Positions 1 through 12,100 of a stretch of DNA of 64,000 nucleotides are shown here, piece after piece. The DNA lies in NCBI GenBank assembly GCA_023935145.1, contig CM043700.1:2560501-2624500 (forward strand), in the 5' to 3' direction. Position numbers and translations under genes: made by a program. This stretch comes from Bretschneidera sinensis (Eukaryota; Streptophyta; Magnoliopsida; Brassicales; Akaniaceae). Under the pieces are notes generated by a model. It did no database searches. It was given only the letters and a program-made list of their open reading frames with translations, and was not told where the DNA came from. The stretch's first letter is position 1. Every line of letters starts with the position of its first letter.

Positions 1-1079
1 AACCCAGAATCTGAGTGACGGTTATCCCCACTATACACTTGATCATCCACCACAAGTGACAGCTTGGGTGCAACCGTATCGTGAAACTAGGACATACATT
101 AGTAATAATGTATCAGGGGGCTACGATCTTATCCTAAAACCACATAGCCTACCTACGCCCTACATTATCGAAAGGCCAACATCCATGGAAAAACAATCAA
201 GTTGTAAAGACAAGGTTAAACTAAAGTTTTATTCATCAAATAACAAAAATAAGCCAGTATACTATTACATTCAGAAGGTTCATTGACCATTTAACCTAAT
301 ATTGCCTAGATGGATTACGGAAGCTACATTTTTTCACTACCAAAATCGTACAAAGAGATTTCAACTCAGGCTCAAAAGGCCCATCTCGTTATCCACCACA
401 AAGTACTATTCACTTGACTTTGTTTCGGACTCAAATGGCTCATCCACCACCTCTACCCCAGAAGGAACAACTGTTCCCCAAATGGCTCAATTGTTTCATG
501 CACATATGGAACTCATCTAGTGAGCATGAAAAACAGATTTTTGGATGGCATTCTAATGATTAATAGAGCTCCGATAGGCTTCTAGGACGCAGTCGACTCT
601 CTCTAAGATTATGTTGACCTGCGCCGTGAGACTCTAGTACCCTCGCCATAAGCTCATTACCTCCTTATTAAGTTGGTCCCTCTCAACAGCCACCATCTTA
701 AGTTGAGAAGCAAATGAGAAAGAAGCTTTCTTTGAGCCACCTTTGGGAACAAACTTCTTTCATCTTTTAGTTAGATGGGCAATTCTTTATAAAATGAAAG
801 AATGCAGAAAAATGAGAATTCTCAAAGCTTTCAACTCACATAGCTTTGAAGTAAATTAGTGAATGTGAGGAAAACACTCCACAAACTACCTTTTTATATA
901 AAATTTCGAGAGCCTAGACCTCTTTAGATCGACAACCAAGATCAAGCCTCCCAAAAGCATTGTAGATCACTACTAAGACGCACGAGAAGGAGAATTAAAA
1001 TAAGTAACACTAGTTTGACCTCCTCCAAAAGCTTTTTTCTTTTTTCGAAAAACAAACATTGAAGAAGTATTTGAGCTAG
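1..1079. other. Left-edge intergenic DNA, no supported gene
   Basis: I see no gene here. The longest open frames (about 70 codons at 56-286 and 302-520, plus strand) resemble no family I recognise. From about 960 onward the sequence grades into the repeat array that follows. The whole left edge is probably the interior or flank of a decayed retroelement, but I see no diagnostic domain to prove it. Confidence 0.5.
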
Positions 1080-1890
1080 TTAGCCCCCGGGCCAGCACCA
1101 TGGGGTTGGATAGGCCCTGGTCGGATTCTCTTGGGTCTAAGTCCAAAAATTTTCTAAGTCTTTTTTGAAAAAAAAAATTATAGAATGACTTTGGCCCTGA
1201 AGTCATTACCATTAGGCCAGACAGGCCCTAGCTGACCTCCAAGTTGGGTCTTTTTAAGTCTAATCCAAAAAAACTTCTAAGTCTTTTTAAAAAAAATAAA
1301 AACCTAAGAAGAACCCTGGTCAGCTGACCTTGGGCCAACACCACGAGGCCGAACATGCCTAGTTGAATGTTGAGGTTGGGTTCACTTGGGTCAAATCCAA
1401 AAATTATTCGAAGTATTTTTTTGAAAAAAAAAATTAGAGAAGGACTTGGGCCAACACCACAGGGTCGGACATGTCCTAGCTAACCCTCCAATCCAAGTCC
1501 TCTGGGGTCCAATCCAAAAAAAAATTATGAGTTTTTCTTTGAAAAAATTATGAGATGTACCTAAACTACCACCAAAGGGTTGGACAGGCCTTAACTGATC
1601 GTCTAAGGTCTATTCCAAAATTTTTCTAATCTTTTTTTGGGAAAATTTTGAGAATGACCTAAGCAAGCAGGTCTTAGGGTCGACATCAATGGACCAGACA
1701 GGCCCTAGTCGACCTTCTAGGTTGCCTTCTCTTGGGTCTAGTCCAAAAAAAATTCTAAATCTTTTTTCAAAAAATAAATTGAGTATGCTCTATTGGCTAG
1801 CCCTGAGGCCAATCCAAAGGGTTGGACTTGGCTTGGCCGACCCCCAGGCCAGGTCTAGTAAAGTCTTGTCCAAAAAAGAAATCTTTTGCC
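1080..1890. repeat. Degenerate ~110-130 bp tandem array (about 7 units)
   Basis: Seven successive units share the same order of landmarks. Each has a 'gacaggccct'-like motif, then a 'cttgggtctagtcc'-like motif, then an A-rich run, 'ctaagtctttttt' and a second A-rich run. The first landmark falls near 1108, 1218, 1350, 1469, 1576, 1696 and 1822, so spacing varies from about 107 to 132 bp. Units are strongly diverged and carry many small indels. This looks like an old minisatellite inside a repeat element; no coding function is visible. Confidence 0.7.
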
Positions 1891-2004
1891 TTTTTCTTTT
1901 TCTTTTCACTTGTAAATGTTGTTTAAGTACAAAAATTGAGCCTCAACCAAAGCTTTCACACTTAAGAGGCTCTAGGAGCTACAGGACATACTCATATGTT
2001 AATG

Positions 2005-2200
2005 GACTTGAAGATCAACTTTTTTTAATGAGGACTTGAAGATCACCTTCTTCAAGGTGGACGACTGAAAGACCACATTTTCCAAGGTTGAAGACATGAA
2101 TACAACTTTTTTCTAAGGTGAGAGGACTAAAAGACCACCTTCTCCAAGGTGGAAGGATTTGAAGACCACTTTCTTTAGGATGAATGGACATAAAGTGATG
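2005..2200. repeat. Short ~40-45 bp imperfect tandem repeat
   Basis: About four imperfect copies of a unit read 'gacttgaagaccacctt' followed by 'ctccaaggtgga'. They follow directly on the longer array. Together with the LTR-like sequence to the right, this suggests the untranslated interior of a decayed LTR retrotransposon. Confidence 0.6.
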
Positions 2201-2775
2201 CACCTATACCATCAGGTCCCGGACGTGGACAACCAAAATGTTACGCCAATATTATTTCCTTAACCTTCGAGTAGTTTAAGGAAGTGAAGGCTTGTGATCT
2301 AGGTAAAAACCAATCAAATGACGACATGCGACCTGACCGAAGTTGTCATTTTGCCACAAAGGGTAAAATAGTAATTACACACCTCAAGATGAAACTGTAT
2401 TTAATACGCTAAGATCTCTGGTTCAATCTTAGCCATCTAAATCAATGACTCATGTCATTCAGTATTAATGGCTTTCTAATTAGATTAACCTCTTTTTTAT
2501 TATAAAAATGAGAAATCACAAACCATTTCTGATATGAAAAATTCTCCCCTTTAAACCCTTTACATCTTAAGTTCTTTAATTTTTTTTTTCTCTACAGTAA
2601 CTAACTTAGGCATTAGAGGGTTACCTTGGAGAACCCAACTTCGAGTCACTTTGTGTCTTAGAGTGGTCATATTTCTGGAAAGACGACCAACCTACCCTTT
2701 ACGCGACTCAGTACCCCAGTAAGACCCAATTGTGAGATGTTCTTTTTGACCCTATCATATTTTGGGCATCAACAA
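2200..2775. mobile_element. LTR-like terminal segment of a decayed retroelement
   Basis: This stretch contains a T-rich run and a pyrimidine tract, and ends in 'tattttgggcatcaaca'. That ending resembles the 3' ends of many plant Ty3/gypsy LTRs. No second LTR, primer-binding site or target duplication could be paired with it in the window, so the call is tentative. Confidence 0.3.
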
Positions 2776-4140
2776 TATACATTGTATTGGATGTTTGTTT
2801 TATATTGACTTATCATGTGATTTTTATTAAATCTTTCTTTCTTCTGATGCTTTGGTATTTGTATAGTTATAGTTTTATAGTTACATGGTCAATAGATTTC
2901 ATTGAATAATATGTAAACCTACAACCTCTTATAGTTAATTGGATATAAAGAATATTGCAATTGAGTATTATTTTTATTAAAAAATAACTTATTAAATATG
3001 ATATATTTTTTTTAAATAAAAATATTATAAGATTGAAATCTAAAGTATTTCAATTAGCGCTAATGATATTGTACGTGAGATTTTTTTATGTCAAATAAGT
3101 GAGAGTAAAGAATAAATTATTGTGAGAAAAATGACATAAATACTCAAATCCTTATGCAAAAGAGCAAAAAAAAAATATTTTATGATTACTTGATATATCC
3201 AATCAGTTTCACGCAAAACAATATAAAGAGAAAAATATGTGTACGATCTATGATGAAACCCTTTTAGGTGAAATATTGTTTGATATTCATGTTTTAATGT
3301 ACAATTTAAATTAGTTTACTGCACAACTTGATTGTATTCTTTATTTTAAGTCTTATATAAATTATATTATATTTTTTTACTTTTATAGGTTTATATATTA
3401 GATTTTGTATATCCCACATGACTACAATTATTAAAATTATATTTTATTAGAAAATAAAAGAAAAATTCATAGATATTAAGAATTGTTGCGATCAAATGTG
3501 TTTTTTTTTTAAATTTTTATTTATTATGAAATTCAATTTATTTTTTAATCAAGATTACATGTTTAAAGCTAAAGGTATTCTAATCAACGACCTATAATGT
3601 TATATTTGAGGTTATGTATTTAATAAGAGGAAAAAAAATATGAAGTAGAATATAAATTATTGTAAAACAAATGACATGGACAATTACATCCATGTAAAAA
3701 GAGTATTCAACAATAATATTTTATGATTATTTGGTATATAGTTATACAACTAAGTTCCAATCAAAATAAATATAAAATGCTACATAAATTGTTAATGCTG
3801 AAACCTTTTGTGGTGAAATATTATTAGAACTCCAAATTGGAATTTGATTATAAAAAATAAAAATAAAAAAGAATTCAATTCAATTAAAATTTGTAAATCA
3901 AACGTTGAGTAAAAAAATAGCATAAGATAATTGATAAAAAAAGTAAAATAAAAAGATAAAAGAATCTCGAAAATGTAAAATTTAAGTATACACCGCTAGA
4001 TCCAACGAGAGCCATATACTCGCCACGTACCGCGCGTCATCTCGAACACGGAGGCCTTTTTAGAGTAAAAAGAAATCAAATTATTGCGAGGGAAAGAACA
4101 TGAAAAAAGGGCGGTAAGGCGGCAAATGTGCCTTAACCCC
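2776..4140. other. AT-rich gene-free stretch with a diverged internal repeat
   Basis: No gene seen. The interval is very AT-rich. Two blocks, about 3050-3295 and 3590-3835, share an order of phrases ('aaattattgt', 'atgacat', 'tattttatgatta', 'tgaaacc'), so they look like an old direct duplication. Confidence 0.4.
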
Positions 4141-4149
4141 CAATAGTCT

Positions 4150-5690
4150 AACACGCCCATCTAGTCGTCTCTGTTCTTCTCTTTCTGCAACAAAAGGAAA
4201 CTTCTTTTTCCATTTCAGTTTTCTAACTTAATTTCATTGTCTTTCTACAGATAGAAAGGTACGCTTCTTGACCATGTTATATGTAGTTTTACTTTCACAG
4301 ATTTGTTGAACTTCAAAAGAAATCGATCCATGATAATCAATATCCAAAATATTCTGTTTGAATCATGAATGATCCTACTTTGTAAAAAAAATTATTGTGT
4401 TTTGGTTGTTGTTAAAGGTTTGATAGTTGCCTCTAGCTATGCAACTTGCCAATAGGTGTTTGATTGTTTCCAGCAGACGAGGCCATCTATTTTTGAGATC
4501 ATGAGCTGATAATTTTTTTTTAGATCGAGTTCAATTTAAATTACAAAAGATGAATTTGCATATGATTTAACTGAAAACTATCATCAACCCCCGAGACTGG
4601 AATTGACGCATTATATAATCTCGAGCAATACCAAATCTAGCTTAAATGCAATAATGTTTGAGCGTTTGAGACCATAGCTGCACAACGTAGATCGAAGCAT
4701 TGATGCGTTATGGTATTCCTTTGAGGAAATTTCATAAATAGGATATTTGATTTGCAATTGCAATTAATTCGTACTATATAAGCTCTTGATTTTGTCCGTT
4801 ACAGGGCCAAATACAGCTGTAGTGAGAATTTGTTTTGTATACAGCCTTAATTAGCCGAATTTGCACCTTCGCAAGAGATTTGAAGCATATTTCAGGATGC
4901 CACACGCATCCTTTTAGGATTCATTCTTAAGATTAATGATCTTTTATTTGCAGGAGATATGACAATACTGAAATGCAATATTTTTTTTGAGTAGTTTACT
5001 TCCATTCGGATGTTGTTGAATCCCTTAAATAGTTAGATGAGAGTGATTTGGAATTCATAGTTTACGTATTCCTATCGATATGAGACTTCAATCCTAAGAC
5101 ACAGAAGTTTCCGTTTTGCTATGCTTATACGGAGTAGTTGATTGAATAGGGTATGCAGCCATAATTTGTTCCCTCGTGTATTTGTATATACCCAGATTGG
5201 TGCTATTTGCACCCCCACCCGCTGCAACGGGAATGCAAATAGTATTAACCTTATCCCGGGTCTCATGTCATGTTCTTTGCTCACATATGTTAGCTGGTTT
5301 TGCATCATGCACCGATCATACCTCTTCATGATCAAGTTATTTTTGCTCACTGGATCTTCACAATGGGGATTCATTGCTTGTTTGAAAAGCGTAAATAATA
5401 TGCGAAAATTTGAAATGATTGTCAATTGTTTTTCTTTTTCTTTTCACTATTCATTATTATTGATTGTTGCAAAGTGTAGATTCAGATGCACTTAAGGATT
5501 AGGCTGATCTTCTGTTCCGTTCTTTTTCTGACTTCAGGCTGCCAATAAGGGGGCGAATCTTTTTGCCTAACTAGAAATTTGATAAAGTGATTTGCAGATT
5601 AAGTAGTTCCAGAGCACGCAACAATCTAACATCTTTATCACAACCCTCCCGCACGGAATCCACAACGAAGCTGAATGCTATGTAAGCTGC
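4150..5690 (+). ncRNA. Possible spliced noncoding transcript (very tentative)
   Basis: A less AT-rich, pyrimidine-rich block at about 4150-4258 resembles a 5' leader and ends at a good donor ('gaaag|gtacgc', donor at 4259). A later block, 5598-5681, is bounded by a good acceptor ('tttgcag') and a good donor ('gctat|gtaagc'). No long open frame joins them. This could be a noncoding RNA, the leader of a degraded gene, or chance splice sites. It would run convergently towards the 3' end of the ROS1-like gene. Confidence 0.2.
5197..5250. repeat. Short perfect-core hairpin
   Basis: 'ctatttgca' (about 5203-5211) pairs with 'tgcaaatag' (about 5234-5242), with flanking partial pairing (ggt/acc at the base, cccg/cggg at the top) around a small loop. 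The result is a stem of roughly 20 bp. It is shorter than typical plant miRNA precursors, and I do not recognise it as a known small RNA gene. Confidence 0.45.
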
Positions 5691-6137
5691 AACCTATTTG
5701 CTTGGCTGTTTCTTGTTTCATGACTTTTTAACTGTCACCAGTTTGCCAAAAACAATTTAAATATACGTTTTGTGTGTGCATATGTAGAAATTTGAAGTTT
5801 CATTGGTTACAGGCGTTATAGCTGTTTTATCTCGTGTTATCTTGCTATTTTCTACTGTTACCTAGCATGTTCTCTGAGCTTTTGTAAGAAGAGTAGCAAC
5901 TTTTTAGTGCCACAAGGCACATTTAGGCGCCTTTAGCTGATTTTAGAAGAATGGCTCAAATTTGAGCATGACTGTAAGTCTGTAACTAATTACACCCTAC
6001 ATGCTACATGCCCTTTTTTATAATGGGGTCATACATGATAACCAGATCTTCACCTTCTCCCACAAACCTACTCACATTTGTTGTCATTTAGTCGTCGCTG
6101 ATATTCTTCTTACATGGTTATTTTGTTGTTCTCGATT

Positions 6138-9100
6138 CTACTTATCATCTGCGTCTGTCTTACCTTTCGCCCTGCCTAACTTGCTGGCTGGGAAATGCAG
6201 TCTGGCCATCAGAGGACGAGGTGCCCGGATCTTCTGGTCAAATCCCCTTACACAAACATATCCTGCAAATTTTAAGCAAATAGAGGAGGGTTTTATTATT
6301 TACTCAAAGATAGGTGATCTATTGCATTCTAAGTTTAATTAAAAATAATTCTCAAGATACTTGCTTATGGTTTAGCTAGCTGTAGATAGGATTTAGGTGC
6401 CAGCAACTTCCTCTTCTACTTTTCAACTTAATGGCTAAGTATGCTGGATTAGAATGAATATGATAGGACAGATTTAGTGTGCTTAATACAATACTAAATG
6501 CTAATATAGTTTTTGTTGTTCTGAGGGGTTTGCTTACATTGTTTAAAGGCATCTCGAATCCCAAATGTCGTCAGTTTATACCTTGCCCCGCATATCCTAT
6601 CTTATCACCTACATATCTTTTCAAATATCAACGTGCTCATTCCTTGTGTCCAGTTGTTGACAGTATCTATGGTTCTTTCCATTATTTTCTTTTTTTGATA
6701 AGTAAAAGTTGTATGAAAAGGCACCGAGAGGGTGCAACCCAATTACAAGGACTATCTATCCGATAGTAAACCAACAAATCTAAAGAATCTTCTTTAACAA
6801 AAAATTTACCCTTAGAACAAAAACTAAGGGTGTTGAACCATCTATCTCTGGTCATTTCTGTTGACCTCTCCTCACCATCAAAAGCCTTTTTATTCCTCTC
6901 ATTCCACACAAGCCAACAAATAGAGAGAAGAATCAAAGAGTAAGCCTTCTTTGATTCTTTAGAAGCATGAAACCCACTCCAAGCCACACTCCATCTTTCA
7001 TGAAACCGGCCATCATCAGAGAAACACGCAACACACTAAAAGGCATCTCCCACAAACTTCTCTCCCACAGGCACTCCAACAAAAGATGGTTATTTGCACT
7101 ATTGCTCTTGCATTTAGGATTTCAAGACTTGCATGTCAAGTGTCAGGATTTGCCATTTCTAAATGTCAAGCCTTGCATCTGATGGACAAAATTTATCTTA
7201 AGTCCATTGAAATTGAGATCTCCCTCCCCCTACCCCCTTTATCTATTTATCTTCTCTCTGTGGGGGTGGGAGTGAAAGGGGAAGAAGACATATTTTTAAG
7301 TTGGAAAGAAAATGATCAGTTGGTGTTTTATTGTGTGTGTGCTGCAGTGAGGGCTCAGGTGACAAGGATTTCTTGCCTTTTGGGAGAGGTTGGCTAATTA
7401 TTGTAGACTTGTTGCAGATGTATAGGTTTATGCAGCTTATGCTGGAGGATGTACATATACTTTTAAGTGGATTTTGCTTGAATAGCTAAATTAGTTTCCT
7501 ATGTGGTCCATAATTGGGAAGGGTGATGGTTGGCATGTTTTGATTTAGGCTATCCTATATTTATTTTTTTATTAGCTTTGTAGGTTAACGAGAGCTGAGG
7601 ACAATAAACTTACCTTTTGATGTAGCATGGAGGTTAAGGTTGCATGGGCACCATGGTCGAAGGGCATATATCGTCTCATCTATTTCAAATATCACTGGAT
7701 TATGAAATTGGGTAAATGCTTTGTACATGTGTCTGGGTGCAAAAAGTTGTCCAAATCTAGATTTTAGTAGATAGGGACGCTATTATGTTTTAATTCCTTC
7801 CTTTTAGTCTTCACAAGTATATATGTTTGGTGTGCTGGTCCTATGTGTCTTTCTAATCTTAAAGGCTAAATTATGAATTTACTCAAATGTACTTTGGAGG
7901 TGGGATTATTTTACTCCTTATACTTCCAATTGCTTCCGTCTAATATATGAACTGTCAAAATCAACTAAATCACTCCATTCCAAGAGAAATTTCGGTCAAA
8001 CACTTAACAGAAATCCACATAAATGCCACGTAGGACAACAAATATACAATATTTTCACCCCATCCACCTTGGGGGTGGGATTATTTTCAATGGCTTGACG
8101 GAATTTCCGTTGGAATACAGTGATCGTTGGTTTTGAAAATTAATGCATAAAGATGAAGCAATTGAAAGTATAGGGAGTAAAATAATTCCACCCAAAGTAC
8201 ACGAAGCAAATTCATAATTTAGCTAATTTTAAAATATCCATTCTAGACAAGGTAGTCATCTTTCCAAGTTGGTATGATTTTCTCCTGGCTTTATTTTTCA
8301 GGACAAGACCTTTTGCCTTTTCCCTGTTAAGCGCAGTTTGGCGCACTTACAATTAGGATGCATAGACCTGGAAAATCATGTAATCCGAAGAAATGGAAAT
8401 GCCACCTATAATAGTGTCTATAAGAGTACTATTCTAGTTTCTCGTAAATTAAGATTTCCTATCCTTCGTTTGTTGTGTATGTGCACAGTTTTGTGTAAGT
8501 CAACCAAATGGTAACCACAAAAGTGCAGCTCAGTGGGTACTCAATGTTGTCCCTCTGTGCTCAAAGTCCTTACTGTTTGGAACTCTGTAGGGTTTAAGTT
8601 GGAGAGGATTTAAGTATGTTTCTAAAAATTGCAAAGTTTTGATGTTTATAAGCATACCTAAAGAAATAAGTAGTATGCTAATGACTAGCCTTTCAAATTA
8701 AAGTAACTAAGACGACATAAAGTTTGAGAAGTGATTCTCACATACCTCTCCAGAAGCAATGTTGAATGCCTTCTGTTGTTAAACCTAATAGACCAGAAAT
8801 ATAATGAATCATTTATTCCATTCATATCATTTATTGCAACCATCTTCTAAGAAAACCTTACCTTTAAATATTGTGGGTATGGAGGTTCCAAAGTACACAG
8901 TTCTCCTTGGTAGGTGCCATATCCAATGCCTAGGAACGTCAATTGGGTTCAAACTAGAATCATGGTCAGCAAATACCTGCATGGAGATAACATATTACCT
9001 GAGTTTAAAAAAGGTGTCTGTTAAATTGTGGGAAGGATAAGACTGAGCCAAGTTTTACAGTGGAGGTTACCTCATTAACTTGGAAGTATGTGCCATTGAG

Positions 9101-12100
9101 GGGGAAGCTCCCTCTCATTGCTGTTCTACATGGAATCTGTTCACGATGAGTTATATGTATCAGTTAGCATTTATAGTACATTCAGCACTTTTTTTTTTTG
9201 TTGAACAATTGTCAAATGATATTCTTACCAAAAGTGTTCCTCGTACAATTTGTGACTCCGCTTCCCGTATGCTGTTGCACGAGAAACATGTCTTCTCGTC
9301 ACACAATTTGCCATTTTCTTGGGAACTGCAGCTTCTTTCAGGTGGTTGAATGGAATCTGCTATTTCACCTGGTGTACAGATTCATGCATTCAGTGGCATC
9401 AATCAGCAAAAGTACGAATCTATAGCAAACACACATCAGCTTGTTGCTTGTATGGACTCAAAGCTGAAACTCTTGGATTTTGTGATCATGTTATCTCTAG
9501 CTTTCAAATCTATTGTAGCAGATTCTTTATAATTTTTGCTTACCTGGTGTCCAAATGGCAAGAAGGTACGAGCATGGGTCATCAGGTTCTCGTTTATTCA
9601 ACTGTACTTTAAGCAAGAGCAATTAATAAGAAAAGAAATTTGAGTACAGAGGTAATAATATTCCTGTTTAACTAGATGCGGAAGCAACTAACCCCTTTCA
9701 GAAGAGGGTGTGAGTCTGGAAGTTCGTAGCTGCAAGATAGTTAAAAAAGGAAAGAAAAAAAGAATTAGTATACAATTAAAGGATAAATATGGTTCATATA
9801 CACAACATTTGTTGCAATTCATCTGTTTTTGACACCATGTGTTCTGCTATTGTTAGGCAGAGCTGGTCTGTTTTTCTTAGAACACCAATATTCATCTCCA
9901 ATGGAAAACTACTCATAGACTATCGGTTTGTTGAAAAGAGTTTCTTGTAGCTTCCTTGAAGTGTTTTACAGCCATTTTGAACTAGTAGTACAATATTCTT
10001 TCAGGAAACAGTTTGGATGGTCTCTTGGTTGTTTGAAAATGAAATACAAGGAGAGTGTCTACTTACACTTGGTGTTCTGTGCGTAACCGACTCACATTCT
10101 TAAGCTTGGGCTTAGGAATAGATGCAGCTTCTGCAGTTAAGGCAACTAAAGCCTTTGACATGTCACCATCTGGAATTTCCATATTCTCTTGCATATAATT
10201 CTGTAAATTCTGAGTGAATTCTTCCATATTAAGTTTGATTGTAGGAATTTCGTCAGGATCCTCAGAGAATGCATCCTCCATGTCAGTTTCTAATGCTTGT
10301 GCACACTCTGGTTCTGGTGTTGTTGGTTCTTCAATTATTGGCTCATTATTGCAGACTCCAGATTTTTCTTCTGAATCCCTCTTTACTTCTGAATTTTCCT
10401 TTTCTTCCAATTCTCCAGTCAGGGGTAGAGGCAGGGGTTGTTGATTAATGATCATGGCAGGGTTTTGGTCAGATGTTCTGTTTTCATTTGCACTCACAAT
10501 GCTTCTCTCCTCTGGCCCTGGCAGGGCAAGCCTTGCACTGCATTAAACATGGTTTGTGAGTATGTTGGCGTATTGAATCTTGCTACCTGTACATCTTAAT
10601 GGTTGTCTGGTGTAGGTGTAGAGTATGAGATTTCTGGTGTTTCCTTTTACCCACAATATCTGCTTGATGGAAAAAAGAGGATTGATGATCGCCCAATACA
10701 GCTACTTAATCTTGAAGCCTGATTAGTCAAGTGGTTTTCTGTATTACCTGTGAAATTCTTAGTTCTATGTCTTAATTTAATGTATCAAACTACTGGTGCT
10801 TTAATTGATCATATGTTAATCTAATACTAGAGTTTTCAGCTAATTTTTTTAAATATCTAAAAGGGTTCTAGATAGTGCTGGATGGTGAAAGTAATTTCTG
10901 ATTACTTGGAACTAAATAGGCAAATAACTGTTAAGAATTGGAATGTACAGTATGAGACCTTGCAAATGCACTGGCAAAATGTCTGCATTCTCCTCTCATT
11001 GGACACGCATTGCAATTAGGTTTGCTTTTTGTACAGAAGACCTGCATAAATCTCAAATAATATTAACCCTCTTAGGTTTTGCTTGTCATAGATCAGCAAA
11101 GAAAAAAATTTGCTCAGAGAGATGCATGCGTGCCCACACACGTGTCTCATATACCTTTCCAAATGTAATCATCTGGTAATGCAGCTCATACCTGTCAGTA
11201 GATACAAAAAAAATTAGTGAACACTCTTTATCTAAGAATAAATTTGTTTTGATTGCATGCTATTTTATATATCAAAAAATGCCTTTGTGACAAGATGCTA
11301 AGGAGAGGTGGAATTTGTTTTTACAATGTTCTTTGGTCGAGCTTGCACAGGCGGGGCCAGAGATATTTTTGAATGGATTCAAGCACAGGGTACCTATTCA
11401 AGGATAATAACATTAGCAATTCTGTCATCATAAGCACAAATAGTTTACATCAAGAAGCTGTTAGTACATAATACTCACATTTCTAGAAGATGCAACTGAA
11501 GTGACTCAGGCAGTGGCTGGAGGGGGACCCATCCAAGTCTTACAGCTATACGCCCGACATTGGTGTCAACCTATTATACAATTATAAAAGTTAGATTTGT
11601 TCTATCTATTCTACATATATGCGAAATTAATTATCAACTTACTGGAAAAGCAAGATGGTGGAGCGTAAGAAGCCGCACACACTCGACACTTTTCAGGCCC
11701 AATCCTCTTATGCTTAGCAGATACTCTCTACAAGAATGAATTATATTTAAGCAATTTCTCATATGCATACACAAATACATATATGAGATACATGTGTGTA
11801 TATCATAGAAGCAGAATGCTCTGCACATCTGGTGCACTTCCAAAGCAGCAGAGCCAAGTCATATTGATATGTCTGCTAGAAGTAGTGTTCTGAATGTTTT
11901 GAGCCTAGACAGAGAAATGAATATCATTGATTTTTGGAGTTACTTTGTTTTGTCTGGTGGGATATCTCTCAGCCATTCCAGATCAATGCTTCCATGTTCT
12001 CTAACCAGTCGGTTAAGGAAATCCTGCATGAATTTCACAATAGAATCACCTATTCTTTGTCTAGTGAGTACATCAACAAATTTGATATATTTGCCATGGA

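Noticed and set aside
5072..5495. Two overlapping 117-codon open frames on opposite strands
   Set aside because: Neither resembles a known protein. They mirror each other in AT-balanced DNA and span the hairpin region, so they look like chance frames.
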